Shown piece after piece: positions 33,748-41,447 of a stretch of DNA of 64,000 nt. This stretch comes from Allobosea sp. BK604. Lineage in GTDB: Bacteria; Pseudomonadota; Alphaproteobacteria; Rhizobiales; Beijerinckiaceae. The notes below the pieces were generated by a model. It was given only the letters and a program-made list of their open reading frames with translations, did not search any database and was not told where the DNA came from. How positions within the stretch are numbered: the stretch's first letter is position 1; each line of letters begins with the position of its first letter. The position numbers and the translations under genes are program-made. Where the stretch lies: NCBI RefSeq assembly GCF_004341515.1, contig NZ_SLZF01000001.1, forward strand, positions 62,001 through 126,000, in the 5' to 3' direction.

Positions 33748-35787
33748 TCACCAATTCGTGCCGCGCCCGCCAAGCCAGTCGTCGACGGGCGCGGAGAGTG
33801 GTGGCGCTTCGGGTTCAGGTTGAGGCTCCGGCTCGGGCCGGGGCGTGAAAAGCGTCTGCTCGATTGCCGCCGGCGGCACGCCGCGGTGGCGGGCGAGCGC
33901 CGCCCATTCGTCGTCGGTCATGATCGACAGGCCGAGATGCTCGGCCATGGCGATGTTGTAGACCCGGCAGTCGAGGAAGTGGTTCTCCCGGAGGTCGACC
34001 CAGCGCTTGCCGGCAGGCAGGCCGCGCACCTTGATATCCTCGAGGTGCGAGGCGCAGAGCTGCTGGAAATACTGCTCGTCGACCCAGCCGCCGAAATGGC
34101 AATAGCCGTGGGGCACTTCCGCGACCGTTTCGCCGAGCCGTTGCTTGGCGAGGTCGAGATAGAGGCTCGTCTTCAGCGGCCAGGTTCCTACCGCCCAGAG
34201 CTTGGCGCCCTGGCGGATCTTCTGGCCGTTGAGGTCGATATCCTGAGGCCGTGGCTGGCCCAGCGGAGGCTTGCCCCAACCCTTGTCGCCCTTGATCGCG
34301 AGGATCAGGTCGCGGCCGGTGTCCGGATGAACCTGCTGGCTCAGCCGCACCCAGGAATAGACGACGTTGGCGCGATAGCCGGAATCGACCGCGAGGCAGT
34401 CGATCCGCCGCTCGCCGCCGAAGGCGTCCGGGAAGCGCCGGTCGAGCGTCTCGCGCCGCAGCTGCTCGAATACGGCGCCCTGCGGGCTCTCGGTATCGCC
34501 CGAGATATGCATCGCGTCGATCAGGTAAGAGCGGCGATCCTTGGTCCAGGCGACGATCTCGAGCCAAATGCCGCGCATCTGAACGTCGGCCGCCGCGGTG
34601 ATCAGCAGCGCGTCCGACGGGATGTGCCCGCGCCTCAGATGCGCCTCGCGGCGATCGAGCAGGCGCTTGTAGTCGGGAACGTCGGCCCTGACCTTGTAGG
34701 GCAGGCCAAGCGTCAGCTTGGTGAAGTCGTCAAGGCCTCCCGGTTTCTTGCGTGCGTCGATGAAATCGCGCGCAATCGCCTCGTAGCCCATCATCAGCGA
34801 GATGAAGGCGTCGATCTGAAAACCGGGATGCCGGCCGGGCCCGGGAGCGAGCGCCCGCCAATGGGCGCCCATCTCGGGCTGGAGCTGAATGCGACGCTCG
34901 GCGTCGCTGATCTCGTAATCGCAGTTCTCACAGGCGTAGCGCGAGCGCTCCGGCTGCTGGAAATCGATGCGAAGACGTTCGAAATGGTGCCGGAAGAACT
35001 CGCCGCAGCCCGGGCAGGCCATAAACCAGTGGCGCTGGTCCGAAGCCTTGAAGCTGCGGTTGATCCGGCATTGTCCCGGCATCTCGCCGGTTTCGTCGCC
35101 GAGATCAGCCTCTGGCGTCGAGATTTCGAGGATTTTCCAGTCGCCGGTGCCGCGAAACGCGGTAAAGCGGCCGAAAAACAGGCTTTCGGGGTCACCGCCG
35201 CCCGGGATGAGCGACCATTTCGAGACCTCGTCCTTGATCCCCTTCTTCGTGGTCACGGACGAGAGATCCGTGACCGAGTTGGCGTTGGCGAGATAGAGCC
35301 GCCCGCCCTTGGCGAAGACCTTCTCGAAGGTGGTCGAGCTCGCGCCGGAGCGTGAGACCTGGTCGACGATGAGCTTGCGGTCGGTGCGACGCTGCCAGGC
35401 GTCGATCATCGGCTGCAGCTTGCCGCTGTTCATGCGGCGGACAGCGTCGAGCGCCGGCGCCGCGAAGATCATGTTCGAAGGCTCGCGATCCGAGCAGTAG
35501 AGCACCCAGGCGAGCGCCGCGATCGAGGCGCCGGACTGCTGGCTCTTCTGCACCGTCACGAGGTTGCAGGGATTGTCCTCCGACAGGCAGTCGAGGATCT
35601 CGACCATGTAGGGCGCGCCGCGAGCCGACCAGAGCTGGCCGCTCGCGGGGCCGTCGATCAGGACGACATTCTGCGAAACCCACTCGGAGACCCGCATCGG
35701 CTTCGGCGGGCGAATGCCGACCGCTATCCGCGACGCAAGGAGGCGGAGGGCGCCGGGGTGCGCGAAGCGTACCTCGGTTTCCGCCAT
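33748..35787 (-). CDS. Terminase large subunit, lambda gpA type
   Basis: This 679-aa protein starts MAETEVRFAHPGALRLLASR at ATG 35787. It has the N-terminal ATPase with VTVQKSQQSGASIAALAWVL (Walker A-like), an acidic pair in the Walker B region (GIKDEVSKW), a zinc-finger pair (FMACPGCGEFF and YACENCDYEI), and a C-terminal nuclease domain with ITAAADVQMRGIWLEIVAWT, LAVDSGYRANVVYSW and IKGDKGWG. It ends in a Pro/Glu tail. It packages DNA into proheads and probably cuts cos sites. Confidence 0.92.
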   Translation of the reverse strand: MAETEVRFAHPGALRLLASRIAVGIRPPKPMRVSEWVSQNVVLIDGPASGQLWSARGAPYMVEILDCLSEDNPCNLVTVQKSQQSGASIAALAWVLYCSDREPSNMIFAAPALDAVRRMNSGKLQPMIDAWQRRTDRKLIVDQVSRSGASSTTFEKVFAKGGRLYLANANSVTDLSSVTTKKGIKDEVSKWSLIPGGGDPESLFFGRFTAFRGTGDWKILEISTPEADLGDETGEMPGQCRINRSFKASDQRHWFMACPGCGEFFRHHFERLRIDFQQPERSRYACENCDYEISDAERRIQLQPEMGAHWRALAPGPGRHPGFQIDAFISLMMGYEAIARDFIDARKKPGGLDDFTKLTLGLPYKVRADVPDYKRLLDRREAHLRRGHIPSDALLITAAADVQMRGIWLEIVAWTKDRRSYLIDAMHISGDTESPQGAVFEQLRRETLDRRFPDAFGGERRIDCLAVDSGYRANVVYSWVRLSQQVHPDTGRDLILAIKGDKGWGKPPLGQPRPQDIDLNGQKIRQGAKLWAVGTWPLKTSLYLDLAKQRLGETVAEVPHGYCHFGGWVDEQYFQQLCASHLEDIKVRGLPAGKRWVDLRENHFLDCRVYNIAMAEHLGLSIMTDDEWAALARHRGVPPAAIEQTLFTPRPEPEPQPEPEAPPLSAPVDDWLGGRGTNW

Positions 35788-35806
35788 CGCCTCGCTTCCG
35801 TCTGCT

Positions 35807-36412
35807 TCAGGCCTCCTCGTCGCTTTCGAACGCGAACCCTTCGTCCTTGGCCGGCGCGGTGCGCGCCAGGCCGGCAAAGCTCTCAGCGATCGCCGTGCGG
35901 GTTTCGCCCGTGAGCCGCTTGAGAAGGATGCGCAGCTCATGGAGGCCGCCGCGCTGGAAGGCAGCGGCAATCTGGTCGGCATGCTGGAGCATGTCGACGA
36001 TGCGGCCGAGCTCCTCGACCAGCCGGTCGGTCGCGTCGTTGATCCGGTCCATGCGGACCAGGTCGCCGGCATCCTCCGCCATGCGGAGCCGGATCATCTC
36101 GGTTTCGTGGATGATCTTGATGCGGCGGGCGCCGTCGATCGTGGCGTCGGAACCGCCAGCCGGTTCAGGCTCCGGCGATGCCGGACGCTCGACCGCGGCA
36201 TGGACCTTGCCGCTATCGCCGAAGCGGCGCCGCAGGTCGTCGAAATGGACGATGTTGACGGCGGAGACCCTGCCCCGCCCGTCGCGGGAGACATCGAGGT
36301 TATGCTGCTCGATCAGCCGCGCGACCTGCTTCGAGATCGCTTGCCGGGTGATGCCTTCGCGTTCGGCGATGCGGCTCACTGTCCACATCACTTCGCTGGC
36401 AACCGCCGTCAT
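35807..36412 (-). CDS. Terminase small subunit-like protein with winged HTH
   Basis: This 201-aa protein has an N-terminal winged helix (RIAEREGITRQAISKQVARL then GRVSAVNIVHFDDLRRRFGD) and a long C-terminal helical domain. Lambda Nu1 has the same layout. It ends 20 bp upstream of the large subunit start. It should recognise the packaging site, probably in the 300-bp non-coding region just upstream. Confidence 0.8.
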   Translation of the reverse strand: MTAVASEVMWTVSRIAEREGITRQAISKQVARLIEQHNLDVSRDGRGRVSAVNIVHFDDLRRRFGDSGKVHAAVERPASPEPEPAGGSDATIDGARRIKIIHETEMIRLRMAEDAGDLVRMDRINDATDRLVEELGRIVDMLQHADQIAAAFQRGGLHELRILLKRLTGETRTAIAESFAGLARTAPAKDEGFAFESDEEA

Positions 36413-36568
36413 CGGCCTAGCAACCCTGTCAACCCGATTGAAAAACCAGCTTCACTGGAAAAATCCCGCGCCGCTTCCACGTCGCAGGGAGGGGCGGGGG
36501 AGGAAGGACCCGCGCCCTGGCGGGCCGGCTCGGCCGGTCGAGGGTCACATGGTCGGCCTCCCGAACGC

Positions 36569-36600
36569 GAAAGCCCCGGCGCGGTGGCGTCGGGGCTTTC
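36569..36600. terminator. Perfect 10-bp hairpin, possible attenuator
   Basis: GAAAGCCCCG (36569-36578) pairs with CGGGGCTTTC (36591-36600) around a 12-nt loop. Neither side has a long U tract, so termination may be weak or bidirectional. On the minus strand it lies between the predicted late promoter and the small terminase gene. Confidence 0.6.
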
Positions 36601-36623
36601 TTGAACCTGATTTGGTGTGAGAG

Positions 36624-36653
36624 ATACTACGTCAATAGGCTTGGCGCTGTCAA
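36624..36653 (-). promoter_or_regulatory. Predicted leftward (late) promoter
   Basis: On the minus strand TTGACA (36653-36648), an 18-bp spacer and TAGTAT (36629-36624) form a good sigma70-type promoter. It points into the terminase and structural genes through the hairpin at 36569-36600. Confidence 0.5.
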
Positions 36654-36718
36654 AACGGCATTACGCTTGTGATTTCAGTGAGTTGCGGGCCATTGAATTA
36701 TGGCTCCGGAAGCCCCTC

Positions 36719-37414
36719 TCACACCACATCGGCGAGCACTCGCGCGTTCCAGGGCTCTGCCGACGCAGCCGGCCCGGTCGGCTCGTGCTTCGCCAGAACA
36801 GACGCCAGCTCCGCCGCCAGCACAGCCAGCGCCGCACGCCAGCAGGCATAGAACGCCCTCGCCTGCCGCTCCTCGGCCAACTCGACCTTGGTAGCCCGGC
36901 CTCTCCGCTTCTCGCGCCCGGTCTGCCAGTCAGGGCGTGAGCCCGCGCTCGCATGCTCGATGACGACAGCAGCCAGATATGGCTCGGTCAGCCGCGCCCA
37001 CACGTCCGCGGCCTCGCCGCTCGTATCCGGCCGCACCAGCCAGAGCCCCGTCGCCGCATCCTCGATCCGCCAGCCATTCGCAGCGATCTCGTCTCGCCGC
37101 CACACGGACGGCTCGGCCGTATCCGCCCCCTCGATCAGCCATTGCGAGAGCGCGAGCACATGATCATGGACGATCAGCATGTCGTCCGGCGTCGCAGAGG
37201 CCATGGTCTGCAAGCCCGCGAGCCGCGCGCCGATGCCGCTGGTGTCGACCCGCGTGCCGAGCTCCAGGATCGACATCAGCGAGGCATAGCTCGACGGTCC
37301 CTGCATCGGCGCGTAGAGCCCGAGCACGTTCCCCGGTGTCACCCGGTGAACCCGATATTGCGCATAAGCCCGATGCAGCAGCGCCTCGATATCGATCTGC
37401 TCTTTCACCGCCAT
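36719..37414 (-). CDS. Replication-region hypothetical protein
   Basis: This 231-aa protein starts MAVKEQIDIEALLHRAYAQY at ATG 37414. It is alpha-helical with Trp-rich segments (LSQWLIEGADTAEPSVWRRD, TGLWLVRPDT). I do not recognise a family. It lies between the repeat cluster at 37433-37719 and the terminase region, on the same strand as the helicase gene. Confidence 0.6.
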   Translation of the reverse strand: MAVKEQIDIEALLHRAYAQYRVHRVTPGNVLGLYAPMQGPSSYASLMSILELGTRVDTSGIGARLAGLQTMASATPDDMLIVHDHVLALSQWLIEGADTAEPSVWRRDEIAANGWRIEDAATGLWLVRPDTSGEAADVWARLTEPYLAAVVIEHASAGSRPDWQTGREKRRGRATKVELAEERQARAFYACWRAALAVLAAELASVLAKHEPTGPAASAEPWNARVLADVV

Positions 37415-37796
37415 GGTCCGGCCTTTCCGTGATTGCGAGGGTTGCGAGGGTCTTGCGAGCATTGAAACCAACCCTCGCGAGCCAAAATCCATAACCAATT
37501 CAATTATTTATCTACTCATCTGCGAGGGTTGCGAGGGTTTAGGACGTGTATGGGCATTGTGAGGATTATGGTTCGGGGCTTCCCCGAAACCCCACATGTC
37601 TATGTGAGGCGCGACAACCCGCGCGACCCTCGCATGCCCTCATCTATCCCATTGAGTACGCTTCCAATTTCGCCCTGCGAGGGTTTCCGCAAACCCTCGC
37701 GCGACCCTCGCAACCCTCGACGCGCCACGCGCATGGCAAGCGAGGTCACATCGACATCGATCAGCAAAAACACATGGCAAGTGCGAGCATTGCGCG
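37415..37796. repeat. GCGAGGGT repeat cluster, candidate phage origin
   Basis: The 8-mer GCGAGGGT occurs nine times in this 382-bp non-coding gap, in both orientations: plus at 37435, 37444, 37522, 37531, 37677; minus at 37471, 37626, 37693 and 37704, with a 7/8 copy at 37713. Two pairs are tandem at 9 bp. One pair makes a perfect hairpin (GCGAGGGTTT, 4-nt loop, AAACCCTCGC at 37677-37700). An AT-rich stretch (CAATTCAATTATTTATC, 37496 onward) lies between groups. Iterons beside a helicase gene suggest an origin; repressor sites are the alternative. Confidence 0.7.
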
Positions 37797-39530
37797 TCAC
37801 CTGTCGTCTCCATAACGGGGGTTGCGGGGCTCGGGCCGCTCGGGCACGTCGCGCAGCGTGATGCCCTCGAAGGTGCGGATTCGGCCGTCGTGCTTGACGA
37901 AGCCCTTCTTCACCATGGTCTGGCTGAAGGCCTTCTCGCTCCAGGGCTTCATCGCGTTGGCGAGGCACCAGCTTTCATAAGCCTCATAGAGCATGCGGCT
38001 CGGCAGCTGCTTCGGCTCGTCGGGCGGCGTGACGGGCGGCTGTCGCACCACGCAGGCGTCGATGAAGCCCTGCACCTGGTCCATGTCGGCGCGGTAGGCC
38101 TTGGTCGCCTCCTTCACCTCCGGCGGCTCGATCAGCCCGTGATTGAGGTAGGACAGCGTGCCCTCGATCAGCCAGTTGAGGATGCCGGAGCGCTCGGCCG
38201 CGAATTCGGCCAGGATCACCTCCATCTCGCGGCGCTGATCCTCCGGGATCGTCTCGGCCCAGATCACCAGGGAGAGCCGGCGCCAGATGCCGAGGTCGAC
38301 GCCGTCGATCCTCGGCTTGTCGTTGCCCGACATGGTCGCCTTGAACACCGGCCTGAGCTCGAAGAAATTGCCGTAGTTGTGGCGGGCCATCATCGGCTCG
38401 CCGCCGGTCAGCTGCTTCACCAGCGCCTCGCGCAGCATTTCGCCGCGCGGCAGTTCCGAGACGCGCACCAGCCGCTTGCCGGGCAGCTGGGCGATATCTG
38501 GCGTCGCCTGCCCCGCCCCGCGCGATTGCGTGCCCGTCACCGATTCGGAGTTGAGCGTGCCGGCATAGGAGCCGCAGGCGCGCCAGATCGCTTCGATGAA
38601 GGTCGATTTGCCGTTGGCACCCTCGCCATAGTGGAAGGCGAGCTTCTGCGCTCCGATGATACCCAGCAGCGAATAGCCATAGAACACCTGCAGGAATCGC
38701 TGGATCGCCTTGTTCGGCTGGCACAGGTCGAGAAAGGCCTGCCAGCGCGGGCAGGCCGCGCCGGGCTCGAAGATCGCAGGCATCAGCTTGGCCAGTCGGT
38801 CCGTCCGATCGTGCAGCTTCAGCCGCACAGACCAGATCAGCCGCACCACGTCCGGATCCGGGCATTCGGGGTCGGGCGTCTGCTCGAAGACGAGCGTGCC
38901 GTTCTCGAGGTTCACCAGATAGGGGTCGGCATCCATCGCATCGACCGCCACGGTAAGGTGGGGCGAGGCCTGGGTGAGCATCTGCGCGATGCGCGCGCCA
39001 TTGCCGCAGGAGACCGAGAAATCACGCCTCTTGCCCCTTCGCCTCGACCAGGCGGCGATGGCGCGCTTGCCTTCCTCGATCGCGAGCTTCTGCCCGTCGC
39101 TGCGCTCATCCTCGGCCACGCGCCGCGCTTCTCGGCCGGCATCGATCGCCTCTTGCTGCTCCGGCGTCGGATGCATCACCAGGCTTTCGGCGGCGATCCA
39201 GCGAGCGGCACGCTGGGCCAGCCGCTGCGCCGCCTCGGCCGCGCCGATCGGGTCCCAGAACCGTCCGTTCCAGACATGCCAGCCGACATCGCGCACGAAA
39301 ATCAGCTCGTCGCCGCGCCAATGGATCAGCCGGCGCCCGTTATCCGTGTCGTTCGGCAGCAGCGCCATGGCGAATTCCAGCCGGTCGACATGGTCGCGGC
39401 CGCGATCCGGCTGGTCCTCGCGCGCGTCGCGACCGGGGCCATCCTCTCGATTGCGGGGTTGCGGGGCGTCTGCCTGTGCCAGGGCACCCTCGACAATGGC
39501 GAGGATCGTATCGTCAGGGTCATCGCTCAT
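37797..39530 (-). CDS. P4-type SF3 helicase/primase (D5-like)
   Basis: This 577-aa protein has the D5-N/P4 helicase core: Walker A GEGANGKSTFIEAIW near residues 303-312, sensor region LVRVSELPRGEMLREALVKQ, TGGEPMMARHNYGNFFEL and MSGNDKPRIDGVDLGIWRRL, a standard SF3 pattern. The N-terminal part carries the family's LIHWRGDELIFVRDVGWHVW. It unwinds phage DNA at the origin. It overlaps the Toprim primase gene by 4 bp, so the two activities are made together. Confidence 0.9.
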   Translation of the reverse strand: MSDDPDDTILAIVEGALAQADAPQPRNREDGPGRDAREDQPDRGRDHVDRLEFAMALLPNDTDNGRRLIHWRGDELIFVRDVGWHVWNGRFWDPIGAAEAAQRLAQRAARWIAAESLVMHPTPEQQEAIDAGREARRVAEDERSDGQKLAIEEGKRAIAAWSRRRGKRRDFSVSCGNGARIAQMLTQASPHLTVAVDAMDADPYLVNLENGTLVFEQTPDPECPDPDVVRLIWSVRLKLHDRTDRLAKLMPAIFEPGAACPRWQAFLDLCQPNKAIQRFLQVFYGYSLLGIIGAQKLAFHYGEGANGKSTFIEAIWRACGSYAGTLNSESVTGTQSRGAGQATPDIAQLPGKRLVRVSELPRGEMLREALVKQLTGGEPMMARHNYGNFFELRPVFKATMSGNDKPRIDGVDLGIWRRLSLVIWAETIPEDQRREMEVILAEFAAERSGILNWLIEGTLSYLNHGLIEPPEVKEATKAYRADMDQVQGFIDACVVRQPPVTPPDEPKQLPSRMLYEAYESWCLANAMKPWSEKAFSQTMVKKGFVKHDGRIRTFEGITLRDVPERPEPRNPRYGDDR

Positions 39531-40717
39531 GGCATTGCCTTCGCCAAATCACCGAAATCCTGGCCGTCAGGTGCCATCGCGATGCCTATTTGCAGCCCCG
39601 GCCTCGCATAGCGGCGCTTGCCGCGCTCCAGCGTCTGCGCGGTCAGGACGGGTTCTGAATCACCATCGCCGAGCAGCAGCAGCACAGACACCGCCGGCGG
39701 GATCAGTATTGCTGGCCCATCGGCAGGCTCCGGCCCGGGCACCCGCTGCGGCCGGCCTTTCGGCGTTGTCAGGCTGGGATGCGCCAGCGTTCCCGCATGC
39801 GGCCCGCCCAGATTGCCGAGATCGCCGGCCGCCCAGAAAATGTCGAGCGGATCGAGCCGCCCTGCCCGGTAAAGCGCCCTCGCCACGGCGAGCGTGGTCT
39901 CGATACCCTCGCCCATGAACATCCGCACCGGCCGCCCATCTTCGTGTGCCAGACGCAGCTGCGTAGCCGAGGGCTCACGCAGGCGGATATGCGCGCCTTG
40001 CTTGGATCCGCGCATCTTCTTCGCGGGTAGAATCTCTCCGGTCTCAGGGTCATGCAGCTCGGCCTTGCCGCTCCAGTCGGCCCGCAAATGGGTAATGTGT
40101 AGCCCGCAGGGCTGACCGTCATTGTCGAGCAGCTGCGCCAGCATGGCCGGCGTGCGCGCCAGCAGCACCGGCGCCATTCGCCCGCGCTCGTCCTCCTCGC
40201 GGCCATGGAAATAGCCCACGGCCGGCGCTTCGCGCACCAGCGCCGAGCTCGGAAGCATCAGGCCGCGCCCGTTGAGATAACGGAGCAGACTACCTTCCCT
40301 CGCCGAGTGCCCGGCGCCCCATATCTGCAGACACGCGGCGCGCTCGCGCTCGCGATAGGCGTTCGCCTCGGCCTTTTCCTTGGCTTCGCGTGCCAACCGC
40401 TTCGCCTCAAGGGCACGCGCCTCCTCGGCCGAGAGCGCGCGCGGACCGCCGAGCCGCTCGATCGCGCCAGCGAAATCCAGCCCGATCGCCTGCCGCACCA
40501 GCCTGATCGCGTCGCCACCATCACAGCAGACCGCGCAGACCCAGGCCTCGCCCTTCACCTCGAAGCGCGTCGCCCGCGCGCCGCCGCCGCAGATCGGACA
40601 GGAGCCGACGATTTTCCCGCCGGCACGGCGCAATCGCGCGCCGAGTTCCTGAGCCAGGCCGCCGAGATCGACCCGCGCCTTTAGGTCGGCGATTTGGGCC
40701 TCGCTCAGACGGTTCAC
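39527..40717 (-). CDS. Phage primase with zinc finger and Toprim domain
   Basis: This 396-aa protein starts at GTG 40717 (MNRLSEAQIADLKARVDLGG). A CHC2-type zinc finger (CPICGG near residue 40 and WVCAVC near 60) is followed by a DUF7146-like region (LRYLNGRGLMLPSSALVREA) and a Toprim domain with MGEGIETTLAVARAL and LLLLGDGDSEPVL. It makes RNA primers for phage replication, working with the downstream helicase. Confidence 0.88.
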   Translation of the reverse strand: MNRLSEAQIADLKARVDLGGLAQELGARLRRAGGKIVGSCPICGGGARATRFEVKGEAWVCAVCCDGGDAIRLVRQAIGLDFAGAIERLGGPRALSAEEARALEAKRLAREAKEKAEANAYRERERAACLQIWGAGHSAREGSLLRYLNGRGLMLPSSALVREAPAVGYFHGREEDERGRMAPVLLARTPAMLAQLLDNDGQPCGLHITHLRADWSGKAELHDPETGEILPAKKMRGSKQGAHIRLREPSATQLRLAHEDGRPVRMFMGEGIETTLAVARALYRAGRLDPLDIFWAAGDLGNLGGPHAGTLAHPSLTTPKGRPQRVPGPEPADGPAILIPPAVSVLLLLGDGDSEPVLTAQTLERGKRRYARPGLQIGIAMAPDGQDFGDLAKAMP

Positions 40718-40758
40718 GCCGCCACCCCAAATTCATACACACGAATACACATTCTCGC

Positions 40759-40794
40759 TTGACCTTGCGAAATGTAGTGTGTATAAATACACAC
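40759..40794 (+). promoter_or_regulatory. hicAB promoter and operator palindrome
   Basis: TTGACC (40759-40764), a 17-bp spacer and TATAAA (40782-40787) form a strong sigma70 promoter. A perfect palindrome GTGTGTAT-AA-ATACACAC (40777-40794) overlaps the -10, and related ATACACA half-sites lie at about 40736-40750. This is the expected binding site for the HicB repressor, which would give autoregulation. Confidence 0.8.
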
Positions 40795-40812
40795 ATCAAA
40801 CGGAGCGGGACG

Positions 40813-41022
40813 ATGGGTCGGAGCAAGCACAGCAACCAGAGGCGCGATATCGAAGCGAGGCTTCGCGCCGAGGGCTGGGTCATCGTCCGCAAGGGCCCCG
40901 GCGATCACGTCCAGTACAAGCGGCCTGACCGGCCGGGGCGGGTCACAATCGATCAGGGCACCCGCGAGATACCGACCGGCACATTGAAATCGATCTTCAC
41001 GCAGGCGGGCTGGGACTGGTAG
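40813..41022 (+). CDS. hicA: HicA-family mRNA interferase toxin
   Basis: This 69-aa protein (MGRSKHSNQRRDIEARLRAE, then GWVIVRKGPGDHVQYKRPDR) has the double-stranded-RNA-binding-like HicA fold with the catalytic His in GPGDHVQYKRP. ATG 40813 follows GGAG at 7 bp spacing; an upstream in-frame start lies in the promoter. It cleaves mRNA when not bound by HicB. Carried in the prophage it may act in maintenance or abortive infection. Confidence 0.9.
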   Translation: MGRSKHSNQRRDIEARLRAEGWVIVRKGPGDHVQYKRPDRPGRVTIDQGTREIPTGTLKSIFTQAGWDW

Positions 41023-41046
41023 TCCCAGCCCGGAAAGGAACGAACC

Positions 41047-41442
41047 ATGCGACACGTCGTCGGACTGATCCACCAGGAGGGCGAGAGCTTCGGCATCTCC
41101 TTCCCCGATTTCCCGGGCTGCATCTCGACCGCGGACACCTTCAACGACATCATCCTGCGCGGCGAGCAGGCCCTGCGCTTCCACATCGAGGGCATGATCG
41201 AGGATGGCGAGGCGATGCCGCTGCTGAGCACACCCGGCGACATCGTCCGCGCTCTCGGCGGCAAGCTCGAGGGCGGAACGCTCGTCACGCTCCGAATCGA
41301 GGTCCCGGAAAAGGCCGTGCGGATCAACGTGACCATCGACGAGGCGCTGCTGGACGCTATCGACCGCAGCGCCGCGGCCGAGGGCTCGACGCGGTCCGGC
41401 TACCTGGCAAAGGCTGCGCTCGCGCGCATCATGGGTCGGTGA
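41047..41442 (+). CDS. hicB: HicB-family antitoxin with C-terminal RHH-type domain
   Basis: This 131-aa protein has the HicB N-terminal domain (HQEGESFGISFPDFPGCIST, LRGEQALRFHIEGMIEDGEA) and a C-terminal ribbon-helix-helix-like part (VRINVTIDEALLDAIDRSAA, TRSGYLAKAALARI). AAAGGAA precedes the start. It lies 24 bp downstream of hicA. HicB blocks the toxin and binds the operator at 40777-40794. Confidence 0.92.
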   Translation: MRHVVGLIHQEGESFGISFPDFPGCISTADTFNDIILRGEQALRFHIEGMIEDGEAMPLLSTPGDIVRALGGKLEGGTLVTLRIEVPEKAVRINVTIDEALLDAIDRSAAAEGSTRSGYLAKAALARIMGR

Positions 41443-41447
41443 AGCCG

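Larger units (their letters stand above)
36413..36718. other. Non-coding region upstream of terminase: hairpin, promoter, possible cos
   Basis: This 306-bp gap holds a perfect hairpin (36569-36600) and a leftward promoter (36624-36653). In lambda-type phages cos lies next to the small terminase gene, so the AT-containing part at 36430-36475 is the best place to look for it. I see no definite cos sequence. Confidence 0.5.

Noticed and set aside
36614..36725. Long-range inverted repeat GGTGTGAGAG / CTCTCACACC as an RNA gene
   Set aside because: The arms are 92 nt apart, one is inside the end of a coding region, and there is no T-loop or other tRNA/tmRNA signature.
37433..37719. CRISPR array
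   Set aside because: The repeats are 8-10 bp, irregularly spaced and in both orientations, with no spacers and no cas genes.
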